Origin: Paracoccaceae bacterium | GTDB taxonomy: Bacteria; Pseudomonadota; Alphaproteobacteria; Rhodobacterales; Rhodobacteraceae | DNA: 64,000 nt | Reading direction: 5' to 3' | NCBI GenBank assembly: GCA_022823605.1 | Contig: JAJEHS010000003.1 | Span: 120,087-184,086 of the forward strand | In this document: positions 27,187 to 36,255 of the stretch, in pieces | How positions within the stretch are numbered: the stretch's first letter is position 1 | Layout: every line of letters begins with the position of its first letter | The notes under the pieces: model-generated | Told to the model about the DNA's origin: nothing | Seen by the model: the letters and a program-made list of their open reading frames with translations, nothing else | Databases searched by the model: none | Program-made: the position numbers and the translations under genes

Positions 27187-28134
27187 TCATAAATCCCATA
27201 CAACCCGAAAACCCTGATGGGTTGTGGAGCTTTCAGGCGAATTACCTGTTCGGGCCGCTATCCGGTATCTGTAACAATAGCTCCGATGACAAATGAATGA
27301 TCCCCCCTTGAGTAACTTGAATCCCCGCATTTGGCTCATCCGTTGGCGAACATGCTTTTTTCGTGATTTCACCCAGTAGGCATCTCGTGTCCACTCCCAC
27401 ACATTGCCAATCATGTTGTATAGTCCGAGAGCATTGGGCTGATAGGATTTTGCCGGTGCTGTTGTCTTCCAACCATCCAAACCCGTGTTGAAATATGGAA
27501 AATCACCTTGCCAGATATTACAGGGGAAATTATCAGTATCATTGGGATCGGTATCTCCCCAAGGGAAAGGAACATCCTCTTGACCAGCCCGGGCGGCATG
27601 TTCCCATTCCAACTCGCTTGGCAATCGTCCACCAGCCCAAAATGCATAGGCCGAGGCATCCGCGTGCGATACTTGTACAACTGGATGATCAGGATACCAG
27701 AACTCAGCCTCGGTTCCCGGACCGTTAATGTCTTTCCAAGTCGCACCATCCACTCTTCGCCACCATCCTGCCCCTTGTACGCCCTGGGTAGCGGGAACCA
27801 GTTTGGAAACATCAGACCAAAAGACAAAGGACCAGCCGTATCGCTCGGCGTCGGTTACATATCCCGTTTCATCTACAAATTCCCGGAATTCCTGATTCGT
27901 CACTGCAGTTTGACCAATTCGAAACGGCTTTAGGCGTTTTTTACAAAGGGGACTCTCGCCATCATCAGGAATTCGTGGGCGATTCGTACCCAAAAAGGCA
28001 ATACCACCTGATACCTTGACAGAGGCAAAATCCGTACTTGTTTTTTCCTTTTTTACCGGCTGATCTCTCATAACACGCACATTCACCGCTCGTACGGGAC
28101 TACAGCATGTTTTTTCAGAAGCTTGGTCTGTCAT
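27187..28134 (-). CDS. Formylglycine-generating enzyme (sulfatase-activating)
   Basis: A 315-residue FGE-sulfatase-domain protein. It carries the full redox and copper-site segment of true FGEs: GGSFICHRSYCYRYR, with two cysteines spaced C-x4-C, followed by ARTGNSPESSTTHQGFR. Other family landmarks are QTAVTNQEFREFV, GGRLPSELEWEHAAR and NVWEWT. It converts the cysteine of CxPxR in sulfatases to formylglycine using oxygen. A matching cysteine-type sulfatase is encoded 2.6 kb away in the same array, so the pair is functionally linked. It has no signal peptide and would act in the cytoplasm. Confidence 0.95.
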   Translation of the reverse strand: MTDQASEKTCCSPVRAVNVRVMRDQPVKKEKTSTDFASVKVSGGIAFLGTNRPRIPDDGESPLCKKRLKPFRIGQTAVTNQEFREFVDETGYVTDAERYGWSFVFWSDVSKLVPATQGVQGAGWWRRVDGATWKDINGPGTEAEFWYPDHPVVQVSHADASAYAFWAGGRLPSELEWEHAARAGQEDVPFPWGDTDPNDTDNFPCNIWQGDFPYFNTGLDGWKTTAPAKSYQPNALGLYNMIGNVWEWTRDAYWVKSRKKHVRQRMSQMRGFKLLKGGSFICHRSYCYRYRIAARTGNSPESSTTHQGFRVVWDL

Positions 28135-28185
28135 TTCGGCATCTCTATTATATCTGGAAAAGTACCAGACTTCCCCCTTAAATGT

Positions 28186-28965
28186 CTACAGGGGACGGCG
28201 GGCCAAAGAATAAATTTGACCAGTAGGTCCACCAACGGGGCGTGTAGCAAGATAGAATGCAAAATCGGCCACTTCATCGGGATGCTTAACACGCTCCCAT
28301 GCTGGAAGACCCTTGGGCAAGGCACTACGATCCTGGGCAAGTATTTCCTCTGGTGGGCGTTCCTGACCTGGGGGTGCATTGTCAAAAGTCGCAGTAGCTG
28401 TAGGTCCCGGTACCAGCGTGTTTACATCTATACCTCTTGACCATACCTCATTGGCCAAACCCTCGGTCATCATATTCAATGCAGCCTTTGAGACATGGTA
28501 AGCGCTGCTATTTGCTCCAGCACTATAGCCCTTGCCGGAAGTGAGGTTGATAATCTTACCGCCCTTGCTAATTACCGCAAGTAAATGGCGGGTAATCAGA
28601 TAGGGACCTCGGACGTTAACCTCCAAGGTTTTCCACCACAGTTCAGGGTCAGAGTCTTCAAATGTTCCACGTTCAAGATAGGCTCCGGCATTGTTGACAA
28701 TCATGTCCACTGTACCAAATTCGTCAATAATTCGATCACAAAAGCTCCTGACTTGGGCAGGATTGGCCAAATCGACGGATAATGAAACACATGTGCGGCC
28801 AAATTCGTCAATAGCAGAACTGACCTCAGTTAGTTCTTTCTGCGAACGGGCACAGAGTGCAACATCCGCACCTTCCTTGGCAAAACGCAATGCAATCGCT
28901 TTGCCGATACCACGTCCGGCTCCAGTAATCACGGCAACCTTGCCACTCAAGGGTAAATCATCCAT
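28186..28965 (-). CDS. SDR-family NAD(P)-dependent oxidoreductase
   Basis: A 259-residue classical short-chain dehydrogenase. Cofactor motif TGAGRGIGKAI (about residues 15-25), NNAGAY, catalytic Ser in NLTSGKGYS and the YxxxK pair in SSAYHVSKAAL are present. It overlaps the upstream transketolase N-subunit by 8 bp, so it is part of the sulfatase/transketolase array. It probably oxidises a hydroxyl of the desulfated sugar-like intermediate or reduces its product; the substrate is unknown. Confidence 0.93.
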   Translation of the reverse strand: MDDLPLSGKVAVITGAGRGIGKAIALRFAKEGADVALCARSQKELTEVSSAIDEFGRTCVSLSVDLANPAQVRSFCDRIIDEFGTVDMIVNNAGAYLERGTFEDSDPELWWKTLEVNVRGPYLITRHLLAVISKGGKIINLTSGKGYSAGANSSAYHVSKAALNMMTEGLANEVWSRGIDVNTLVPGPTATATFDNAPPGQERPPEEILAQDRSALPKGLPAWERVKHPDEVADFAFYLATRPVGGPTGQIYSLARRPL

Positions 28966-29803
28966 CCCGTTTTGCCTCCAATCTGGTCAATGTTGTTTCA
29001 ATTTCCTTTATCCCCTTGTTCCAATCGATGGCACTTTGGGCTGTATAATGGGCCATGGGTAAAGCCTTTTTTAGGCAATCAATTCCATCCCATAGACGTG
29101 TGTCACATATCATGACAAAGGGTTTTCCCTTTGTATTGCGTGCCTCTTCAAAGGTGTCAAGGAGTTCAGCCATATCCGTTCCACTGATTCGGCGGGCCCG
29201 AAAACCGAAGGCAGTAAATTTTTCATCCACCGGCTCAACCCCCATGACATCTCCGGCATGACCAGAAGCCTGCATATCGTTGTTGTCGACAATAAAACAG
29301 AGGTTGTCAAGCTTTTGATGGGCTGCGAACATAATCCCTTCCCAGACATTGCCCTCCTGTAACTCACCATCGGAAAAGAGACAATAGACCCGCTGGTCCA
29401 TACCTTGTTGGCGAAAGCCCCAGGCCAGCCCTGCAGCCTGGCTTGGTCCCTGCCCTAGAGAACCTGCTGTAATTTCAAATCCCAGTTGACCTTCTAAAGG
29501 GCTTTGATCCACTTTGGTTCCATCTGCATTGTAGGTCCGCAACTCTTCCATTGTGTAATGGCCGGATTCAGCCAGGGCGGCGTAAGTCATGATCGCATCG
29601 TGTCCATTCGACAGAACAAACCGGTCATGATACCAACCCTCATTATCCGGACGCAGTTCATCAAAATAAAGGCATGCCGAAATGTCTGAAAGAGCTACCC
29701 CTTGAGCGGCATATCCTCCTCGCTGACGACAAATTTCGAGCACATTGCGTCGGATTCTGGCTGCCAAGATTTCCAAATCAAGTACTCTGTGGTCGTTTCT
29801 CAC
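28958..29803 (-). CDS. Transketolase-like, N-terminal (TPP-binding) subunit, set 1
   Basis: A 281-residue split transketolase N-half. The TPP pyrophosphate motif is seen in FSDGELQEGNVWEG with the Asn of VDNNDMQ, and the family strand AGSLGQGPSQAAGLAWG precedes it. Downstream, the usual GKG-containing loop is diverged (DTRLWDGIDCLKKAL). It overlaps the C-half gene by 4 bp and the SDR gene by 8 bp. Split transketolases are common as specialised ketol-transfer enzymes outside the pentose phosphate pathway, including ones acting on sulfonated or sulfated sugars; which applies here is unknown. Confidence 0.92.
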   Translation of the reverse strand: MRNDHRVLDLEILAARIRRNVLEICRQRGGYAAQGVALSDISACLYFDELRPDNEGWYHDRFVLSNGHDAIMTYAALAESGHYTMEELRTYNADGTKVDQSPLEGQLGFEITAGSLGQGPSQAAGLAWGFRQQGMDQRVYCLFSDGELQEGNVWEGIMFAAHQKLDNLCFIVDNNDMQASGHAGDVMGVEPVDEKFTAFGFRARRISGTDMAELLDTFEEARNTKGKPFVMICDTRLWDGIDCLKKALPMAHYTAQSAIDWNKGIKEIETTLTRLEAKRDG

Positions 29804-30771
29804 CTTACACGCTCCGTAATATTGTTGGCCAGCGTTTTGGCATCAAGGCCAAGTTGTGCACGAATATAAGGCATGGTTCCACCTGGTGCCCACCGATTGG
29901 GCAGGCCAAAGCGCTTGACACGCGGTCCCCCTCCGATGTCGGAAATTATCTCGGCCACCAATGATCCGAGTCCCGTGACGATTTGATGATTTTCCACCGT
30001 TACAATCTGATTGTGGGCAAAAGCAAAATCAACGATTTCATCCTCATTGACAGGCTTGATGGTCGGGACATGAAGGAGGGAATGATCAACCCCCTGTTCA
30101 CTCAATAGTTTCGAAGCCTCAAGTGCCCATTGGGAACCAAGACCTGTCGCTATGATCCCGATTCCCTTGCCTTTCCTCAACAGGTAGGTTTTGCCAATCT
30201 CAAAGGAAAATTCACTACTGTCAAGCAAGCGCGGTGTATCACCACGATGTCCACGAATGTAGGTCAGACCAGGCCGATCAACGGCGGCATCAAGGGCTGC
30301 ACGAAAATCCGTCGAATCCATGGGATCAATTACGGTTGCATTGGGAATCGCTCGTACCATGCCTAGATCCTCGGCGGCTTGATGGTGGATACGAGCCGGA
30401 TTGGCTATACCAGGGGTAAAGCCAATGGCAATATTGGTTGGTCCAGCTTCCCGATTTGTACCGGGGCCAGATCCGGTACCCATGCAGACCATCATCTGAT
30501 CATAAGCGCGTCTGGTGATATAGCAGGCAAAACAGGTTGCCACGGGAATCAGCCCTGATTTTGCAACACCGGCAGCCACGGAGAGCAGGTTTTGTTCGGC
30601 CATACCCACATCTAGATGTTGTGACGGCAACTCGTTTTTTACACGAACCACTTGGCAATATTTACTGAGATCGGCACTCATGATCACCACATCCTTGCGA
30701 CGTCGGCAGAGATCATAGCTAATCTCGTCGAATGGCGCAGGATCAAAACTTCGTGCACCCTTCAACAGCAT
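29800..30771 (-). CDS. Transketolase-like, C-terminal (pyrimidine-binding) subunit, set 1
   Basis: A 323-residue partner of the preceding gene. The pyrimidine domain includes VGMAEQNLLSVAAGVAKSG, where the catalytic Glu activates TPP, and the transketolase_C domain is seen around GIIATGLGSQWALEAS and VTVENHQIVTGLGS. It begins eight bases after the sulfatase stop. Its paralogue at 37080-38063 shares the same layout but much different wording, so the two sets are not a recent duplication. Confidence 0.93.
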   Translation of the reverse strand: MLLKGARSFDPAPFDEISYDLCRRRKDVVIMSADLSKYCQVVRVKNELPSQHLDVGMAEQNLLSVAAGVAKSGLIPVATCFACYITRRAYDQMMVCMGTGSGPGTNREAGPTNIAIGFTPGIANPARIHHQAAEDLGMVRAIPNATVIDPMDSTDFRAALDAAVDRPGLTYIRGHRGDTPRLLDSSEFSFEIGKTYLLRKGKGIGIIATGLGSQWALEASKLLSEQGVDHSLLHVPTIKPVNEDEIVDFAFAHNQIVTVENHQIVTGLGSLVAEIISDIGGGPRVKRFGLPNRWAPGGTMPYIRAQLGLDAKTLANNITERVR

Positions 30772-30778
30772 AATTTAC

Positions 30779-32272
30779 TCATGGTACATTGATGGAATTT
30801 GGCAAAAGGACTTTTTGGAGATAGATTTCGGCCTCTTCATGTGTCACCCAATCCGGCGGAGGGAAGTTGGCGGCCATATCCCAATCATCCCCTGTCTTTT
30901 TCATATGTGAATCTAATTTCGAATCAAATTCATCCATCAGTTTGGCATAGGTGGGATCATCAACCAGATTATGTTGCTCGTCCCGATCATTGTGTTGATC
31001 GAAAAGCATAACCCGGTGGTCCTTTCGACGCATGTAAAGCCAATCCTTGGTACGGATCCCACGTTCAGCAAAGGGAGCGAATTCACGTGGATTGCCGCCG
31101 GTTTGGGTAAAGACCTGGTACCAAATCGAATCACGTGCAGTTTCACTTGTACCTTCAAGAACCGGCAGATAGGATTGGCTATCTCGCCCGTCCGACATTT
31201 CAATCCCCACGAGTTCTAAGAGGGTGGCCATCATATCCACGCCAACATCAACCATTGCTTCGGTATGTTTTGGTTTGAACCGGGCCGGGTAACGGATGAT
31301 CAGGGGTACATGCATCGCTGCACGGTATGCTTGATTCTTGATTCCGCAAAATGACCCGTGTTGTCCACACATATCTCCATGATCTGACATAAAGACAACC
31401 ACCGTATCATTGGTCAATCCAAGCCCATCAAGCTGGTTGAGAATACGACCAACGTTCCAATCGATATTATGAATCATGCCGTAATATTCGGCGATGAACT
31501 CACGAATTTCCGCCTCGGTTTCAACCTCCCCGACCTTCTTGGTTTCATGAGAAGCATGGCTCTTGTGACCAGCCCTGCCATCTCCACCACAAAGCACCTC
31601 ATTACGGTACTTCTGTGTCCTTGCCTGCAAATCGGAATCCGGTACACCCGGTGGGAGAGGTACCTCCTCGGGCTTGTAAATCCTGCGTAGATAATCAGGC
31701 ATATCCATGGGAAAATGCGGTGGTCCATAACTGATGTATCCCAGAAATGGTTTGCTATCCCCAGTCTTGACAGCAGTATCAATGAATTCCATCAATTGAT
31801 CTGTTTGATAATCCGGTTCGTAGCGAGCTGAGTGATAAGCCTGACCGCCATCATCATAATATATCGAGGATTGGTAACTGTGCCCACGGTTAAATCCAAT
31901 AAAGTGATCAAAACCAAAGCGCCGGTCGGGTGGAACGAATCCCGGTTTGGGTCCGCCCTCCAGATGCCATTTGCCAATATATCCGGTACGATAGCCAGCT
32001 TCACGAAAATACTCGGCTAGAAATCCTTGCCCGTCTCGCAATGGGAAATGATTTTGTATCATCCCATGCCCTTGAGCATATTTGCCAGTCAGTACCGAAG
32101 CACGGAATGGGCAACAAAGTGGATAACTCGTGTAGGCTTCGCTAAAGTGGACACCTTCCTCCGATAACCTGTCGATATTGGCAGTCTTGATTACCGGATT
32201 GCCAGCACAACCCATGGCATCATAACGCATCTGGTCGGCATAGATGATTAAAATGTTTGGCTGCCTGGTCAT
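30779..32272 (-). CDS. Cysteine-type sulfatase, cytoplasmic
   Basis: A 497-residue type I sulfatase. The FGly motif CxPxR is CCPFR within YPLCCPFRASVLTG at about residue 55, so it needs FGE, encoded nearby. Metal ligands are seen in ILIIYADQMRYDAMG and FMSDHGDMCGQHG, and the active-site lysine in IGKWHL. No signal peptide is visible, unlike many polysaccharide sulfatases, so the substrate must be imported. The ATG at 32272 overlaps the tctA stop (ATGA), coupling sulfatase and permease; a longer frame to 32317 is less likely. Wording resembles choline-sulfatase / arylsulfatase A-like members; the substrate is open. Confidence 0.93.
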   Translation of the reverse strand: MTRQPNILIIYADQMRYDAMGCAGNPVIKTANIDRLSEEGVHFSEAYTSYPLCCPFRASVLTGKYAQGHGMIQNHFPLRDGQGFLAEYFREAGYRTGYIGKWHLEGGPKPGFVPPDRRFGFDHFIGFNRGHSYQSSIYYDDGGQAYHSARYEPDYQTDQLMEFIDTAVKTGDSKPFLGYISYGPPHFPMDMPDYLRRIYKPEEVPLPPGVPDSDLQARTQKYRNEVLCGGDGRAGHKSHASHETKKVGEVETEAEIREFIAEYYGMIHNIDWNVGRILNQLDGLGLTNDTVVVFMSDHGDMCGQHGSFCGIKNQAYRAAMHVPLIIRYPARFKPKHTEAMVDVGVDMMATLLELVGIEMSDGRDSQSYLPVLEGTSETARDSIWYQVFTQTGGNPREFAPFAERGIRTKDWLYMRRKDHRVMLFDQHNDRDEQHNLVDDPTYAKLMDEFDSKLDSHMKKTGDDWDMAANFPPPDWVTHEEAEIYLQKVLLPNSINVP

Positions 32273-33765
32273 GCTTTGGTAGAACTTCTCCTGATTCGCG
32301 AAATAATCGGTCCCCACAAGATAGTCAACACAAGTATTGCATAGATTGTCAGGCCAATGGGTGAATTAAAGAACTCCGCAAACGATCCATCCGCGATGGT
32401 AAGCGACTGGCGCAAGGAGTTCTCTAAAATCGGACCCAAGACAAAACCGATGGATAACGGCGCGATGGAATAGCCGAGTTTCCGTACCACATAACCAAGG
32501 ATACCAGCACCCAGCAATACGCCTACATTGAAGAATGAATATGAGACCGAGTAAATTCCAACAAAACTCAACAGCAGGACTGTTGGTACGATAACCGATG
32601 TCGGAACCATTATCAGTCGAGCAGCAAAACGAATCGCCAACAGGCCAATGAACATCATCAGAATGTTGATTACGAACAAACCGACAAATATAGCATACAT
32701 CAAATCTGGACGATCGCTAAAGAGCTTTGGACCAGGGGTAAGACCCTGAATCAGCAAGGCCCCAAGCAAAACTGCAGCCGCAGGGCTTCCTGGTACACCC
32801 AAGGTCAATGTAGGCACCAAGGCTCCGCCCACAGTTGCATTATTGGCAGTCTCGGGGGCTATAATCCCTTCTGGAATACCGGTTCCATAAGCCTCGGGGT
32901 TCTTTGATCTGCGCTTGGCTTCCGAATAGGCAAAAAAAGCACCAACTGCAGCACCTTCTCCCGGAATGATCCCAATGATTGTCCCGATTATTGAAGAACG
33001 CAAAATCACATCCTTAAGTCCTGCCAAGGTTTTCAAGCCGGGCAGTTTAACCTTCAAACTTTCCATACTGAATTGGGTCTTCTGCAAGGCCCGCTCTGAC
33101 CCGATCAAAACCTCGGAAACAGCGAACAGGCCAACCAGAAATGGTACAAGCGGCAGTCCTTCATAAAGATGATAAGTGCCAAAGGTGAACCGTTCTGTAC
33201 CATTCAACTCATCAAGGCCCCATGTAGTCAGAAAGATACCCAAGGTACCCATCAATAGACCCTTGGGTAGGCTCTTGCCCGCAACACGAACAACAACGAT
33301 CAGGCCAAAGACACAGATTGCCAAGTATTCCCGTGGACCGAACTTGACAGCAAGGCTTGCCAATACGGGCGAGATAACAGCCAAGCAAACGACGCTGAAC
33401 AACCCGCCGATGATTGAGCCGGTCAGAGAAAAACCAAGCGCTTCGCCTCCTCTTCCTGCCTTGAACATTTTATGCCCGTCCTGTACGGTGGCAATGGCAG
33501 CACCGGTTCAAGGAATACCTACGGCGATCGCAGAGATTGAACCACCGTAAATTGCAGCTGAATAAATCCCCAGCAATAGAATCATCGAGGGGATCGTTTC
33601 CATGTAAAAGGTAAAGGGCAGGGCCAATGCAATCGCTATCGGAGGTCCCAAACCTGGTAAAATCCCGATGATTATTCCAAGTACAATCCCCACTACCAAC
33701 AAAGTGATGGTCACAGGATCGGCCAGTAGGCCAAGTGAAATCATGAGTGCATTCAGATCAAACAC
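32269..33765 (-). pseudogene. tctA: Tripartite tricarboxylate transporter large permease, interrupted by in-frame TGA
   Basis: TctA is the large (10-12 helix) permease of TctABC-type importers. The reading frame is continuous over 498 codon positions, normal for the family, except for TGA at 33510-33508. Upstream it reads ISAIAVGIP and downstream TGAAIATVQDGHK; family members have Gly here (GIPGT), so one base change GGA to TGA explains it. Other signatures are intact: ILPGLGPPIAIAL, GTIIGIIPGEGAAVGAF and TLGVPGSPAAAVLLGALLIQG. The rest is undamaged, which points to a very recent mutation, a sequencing error, or readthrough. It overlaps the sulfatase start and lies seven bases after tctB. Confidence 0.9.
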
Positions 33766-33771
33766 CTTAAA

Positions 33772-34233
33772 TCACACCAGCTGAATACCGAGAAGGAAGG
33801 TAAAAACAAGATAGACACAACCTGTAAGCACCCAAACAGTTGCATAGATATATGGTTGTTTGATCCCCATAGCCAAAAGTGACAAAGGCCCGATCAATAT
33901 TGCCATTGGAAGAAAACCAAAGCTGCGCCAAATGAGATAGCACACGATTGTTACTATCAGCATTAAAATCCCCCGACGCGCATCTCCCGCAGTTCCAAAG
34001 ACGGTTTCTCCTGCATCACTACCAGCCTCACCCTTGAACGCGTATAGGTAACAAGTTATGATTGCACAGGCTATTATGGTACCCAGTATCAATTGGGGAA
34101 AAAATTTAGAAGGTAAGCCGGAACTCGCCAACAGGCCGGAAGCTTTAAACCCTTCGGCAATCCATGCAAAATAGAAGCTGACCAGAATGACCAAAACCGC
34201 AAAGACAGTGTTGGCAATTCGTTGGCTGAGCAT
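33772..34233 (-). CDS. tctB: Tripartite tricarboxylate transporter small permease
   Basis: A 153-residue protein with four hydrophobic segments (about residues 7-27, 43-63, 86-104 and 128-150), the TctB layout. The family is poorly conserved, so the call rests on size, helices and its place between tctC and tctA. AGGAGG about six bases before the ATG is a strong ribosome site. Confidence 0.9.
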   Translation of the reverse strand: MLSQRIANTVFAVLVILVSFYFAWIAEGFKASGLLASSGLPSKFFPQLILGTIIACAIITCYLYAFKGEAGSDAGETVFGTAGDARRGILMLIVTIVCYLIWRSFGFLPMAILIGPLSLLAMGIKQPYIYATVWVLTGCVYLVFTFLLGIQLV

Positions 34234-34253
34234 GAATTACCTCCTCAAATTAT

Positions 34254-34288
34254 GGACACCGCACTTTCTCCCTTATCGTGCGGTGTCC
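34254..34288 (-). promoter_or_regulatory. Strong hairpin between tctC and tctB
   Basis: A perfect 11-bp stem (GGACACCGCAC at 34254-34264 with GTGCGGTGTCC at 34278-34288) and a 13-nt loop lie between the tctC stop and the tctB ribosome site. No T-run follows on the minus strand. Such hairpins after binding-protein genes commonly stabilise the upstream message so that binding protein exceeds permease; that role is inferred. Confidence 0.8.
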
Positions 34289-34304
34289 AATTTTACAACC
34301 CTTG

Positions 34305-35273
34305 TTATTTTTGGAGTAGGCCAAGCCCATCAAGGATTGGTGAGTAGAGGTCAATTCCGGCCTGAATCAAGGCTGTTGTCTCATCCACTCCATGCACCCA
34401 GTTGTATCCGACTGATTTGGGAACCTGCGAGATAAATTCCTCTTCACCCATGGGTTTGGATGCTTCCAGCAACTTATCCACAATTTCCTGAGGAGTTCCA
34501 GCCTTGACGGCCAGACCACCATGGACCCAAACACCAGCTTCCTTACCGGGGAAGGCCTCTCCAACGGTACGAACACCAGGAAGGTCTTTCTCCATATATG
34601 ATTGCCGTGCATTATCAAGGATAATCAAGGGTCGAACCTCCCCTTCCTGATAAGCATGGATTGAAGCAACCTGGCCAACGGCTACATCTACCTGACCACC
34701 GATCAATCCTGCCATGGTCGCAGGTACGGTTTTCAATGCCAGGGTTTTGAACTCCAGCCCAAACTCATTAGCCAACTGAACCGCTGACAGGTTGGGTGGT
34801 GCACCAAGATTGTTGACCCCGATGGTCAGTTTGTTTTCCCTGGCACCCTCAAGGAACTCCTCGAATGTGGTGTATGGGCTGTCACCACGTACATAGAGTG
34901 CATTTGAGGCCGATATACCAGCAAAAAGAGGAATGAAGTCCTCAAGCGGGGCATAAGGTGTTTCACGTGTTAATGGTACAATCATGAAGGATGGTGGAGA
35001 CCAGTTGAACAAGGTGTAACCATCGGCAGGGGCCTCGACAACAGACATGGTCGCCGGGATGTGTGCTCCCCCAGGCTTGTTGACAACGTTGACCGGAACG
35101 CCCAGCTCTCGTGAAAGGACATCGGCATTCATACGCGCAACAATATCGGCGTTTCCGCCAGCTCCAAAACTAACAACATAGGTGATGGGTTTGTCTGGCC
35201 ATTCAGCCATCGCGGCACCCATACTCAACCACAAAACCGCAAAACTCGAAACGGCAAATTTAATCAGGTTCAT
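34305..35273 (-). CDS. tctC: Tripartite tricarboxylate transporter substrate-binding protein
   Basis: A 322-residue Bug-family periplasmic binding protein. A signal peptide covers about residues 1-23 (hydrophobic FAVSSFAVLWLSMGAAMAEW with a cleavage-type AMA-E). Typical Bug wording follows: WPDKPITYVVSFGAGGNADIVAR without its last letters, NVVNKPGGAH and the domain-closing VRTVGEAFPG. Bug proteins usually bind carboxylates. It is the first gene of the tctCBA-sulfatase-transketolase-SDR-FGE array, so it probably captures the substrate of that pathway. Confidence 0.94.
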   Translation of the reverse strand: MNLIKFAVSSFAVLWLSMGAAMAEWPDKPITYVVSFGAGGNADIVARMNADVLSRELGVPVNVVNKPGGAHIPATMSVVEAPADGYTLFNWSPPSFMIVPLTRETPYAPLEDFIPLFAGISASNALYVRGDSPYTTFEEFLEGARENKLTIGVNNLGAPPNLSAVQLANEFGLEFKTLALKTVPATMAGLIGGQVDVAVGQVASIHAYQEGEVRPLIILDNARQSYMEKDLPGVRTVGEAFPGKEAGVWVHGGLAVKAGTPQEIVDKLLEASKPMGEEEFISQVPKSVGYNWVHGVDETTALIQAGIDLYSPILDGLGLLQK

Positions 35274-35481
35274 AATCTATCCTCCTACTTTTAGCTCCTC
35301 TAATTATTTCTGCATAATTAGAAAAAACTCGAAACTGTTTCATCACTCATTTTGAAGGCCGAAATTACCAGATAAATTTGCCTAAATCTAACTTGGAAAG
35401 GCCTAAATGGTCTAGAAGTATGTATCTTTGCATTTACATAAATAAATGTCAAGACACTATTCTGATACATCATGAGAATTT

Positions 35482-36192
35482 TCAGTCAACAGTAAATTCC
35501 ATATCAAATTCCAATAGATTGCTGGGGTAATAAAGTATTGCCGAATATATTAGATGCCCATCAGTATCCATGAATTCCCTTGCTACACGGAATACTGCTG
35601 AATTTACCTTGATGCCAAGTGCCTCGGCCATGGCAAAATCGGCATAGGAAATGGTTACATTCTGTCTGGCCCTGGTGATTGAAATACCGAGATCCTTGAG
35701 AACCGATATAACTATTTCCTGTTCGAAGCGCTCGGGAGCTTTTTCAAAAATGCTGTCATCCAGCCTGATATCCACCTGACAAAAGGGTTTACCCCATTTG
35801 GCATGGATACGGCGTAAATAACGGAAATAACGTCCATCATCAGCCTTTTCGATAGTTGCGAAGCGCTTACGAACCGAAACCTTCATTTGATCGACCATGT
35901 CATAAATTTGTGAAATTTCCATTTTGAGCTGAAGCGTATGTTTCCTTGGCCGTTCAACATCTCTGACAAAGGTTCCTCGTCCGGATTGCTTTTCAATCAG
36001 CCCCTCTTCCTCAAGAGTATTCATCGCCTGTACCACGGTCATTCGGGCTACACCCAACTGCTCGGCCAACTTGCGCAAGGTAGGAAGGCGGGCCCCCACC
36101 ACAAGGCTGCCCGATAAGATCTGGTGACGTAGTACTTCAGCAACTTCGGCATGCAGGGGGACAGCCGTTCGTCGCATTGATTGAAGATCCAT
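35482..36192 (-). CDS. GntR-family regulator with UTRA domain
   Basis: A 236-residue HutC-type GntR regulator. The N-terminal winged helix is marked by PLHAEVAEVLRHQI, ARLPTLRKLAEQLGVARMT and LEEEGLIEKQSGRGTFV; residues about 95-230 form a UTRA ligand domain. AAGGA precedes the ATG. It lies between the transport/sulfatase array and the second transketolase set and is divergent from the latter. It most likely senses a pathway sugar or sugar acid and controls both flanking units. Confidence 0.93.
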   Translation of the reverse strand: MDLQSMRRTAVPLHAEVAEVLRHQILSGSLVVGARLPTLRKLAEQLGVARMTVVQAMNTLEEEGLIEKQSGRGTFVRDVERPRKHTLQLKMEISQIYDMVDQMKVSVRKRFATIEKADDGRYFRYLRRIHAKWGKPFCQVDIRLDDSIFEKAPERFEQEIVISVLKDLGISITRARQNVTISYADFAMAEALGIKVNSAVFRVAREFMDTDGHLIYSAILYYPSNLLEFDMEFTVD

Positions 36193-36212
36193 GTTGACAA
36201 TCCTTCTGTTTC

Positions 36213-36233
36213 AAAGGTATAAAGGTATAGTAC
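36213..36233. promoter_or_regulatory. Putative GntR operator
   Basis: Two tandem AAAGGTAT copies (36213-36220 and 36221-36228) run into GTATAGTAC (36225-36233), which resembles the GT-N-TA-N-AC style of HutC-type operators. It lies in the 63-bp divergent gap between gntR and the transketolase gene, where an autoregulatory operator would be expected. Confidence 0.45.
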
Positions 36234-36255
36234 TTTATCTTAACACAAGTTACCC

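Noticed and set aside
33508..33510. TGA read as tryptophan (genetic code 4) or selenocysteine
   Set aside because: Family members have glycine here, TGA serves as a normal stop in other genes of the window (for example tcuB neighbours and ybeY/phoH), and no SECIS-like context was evident.
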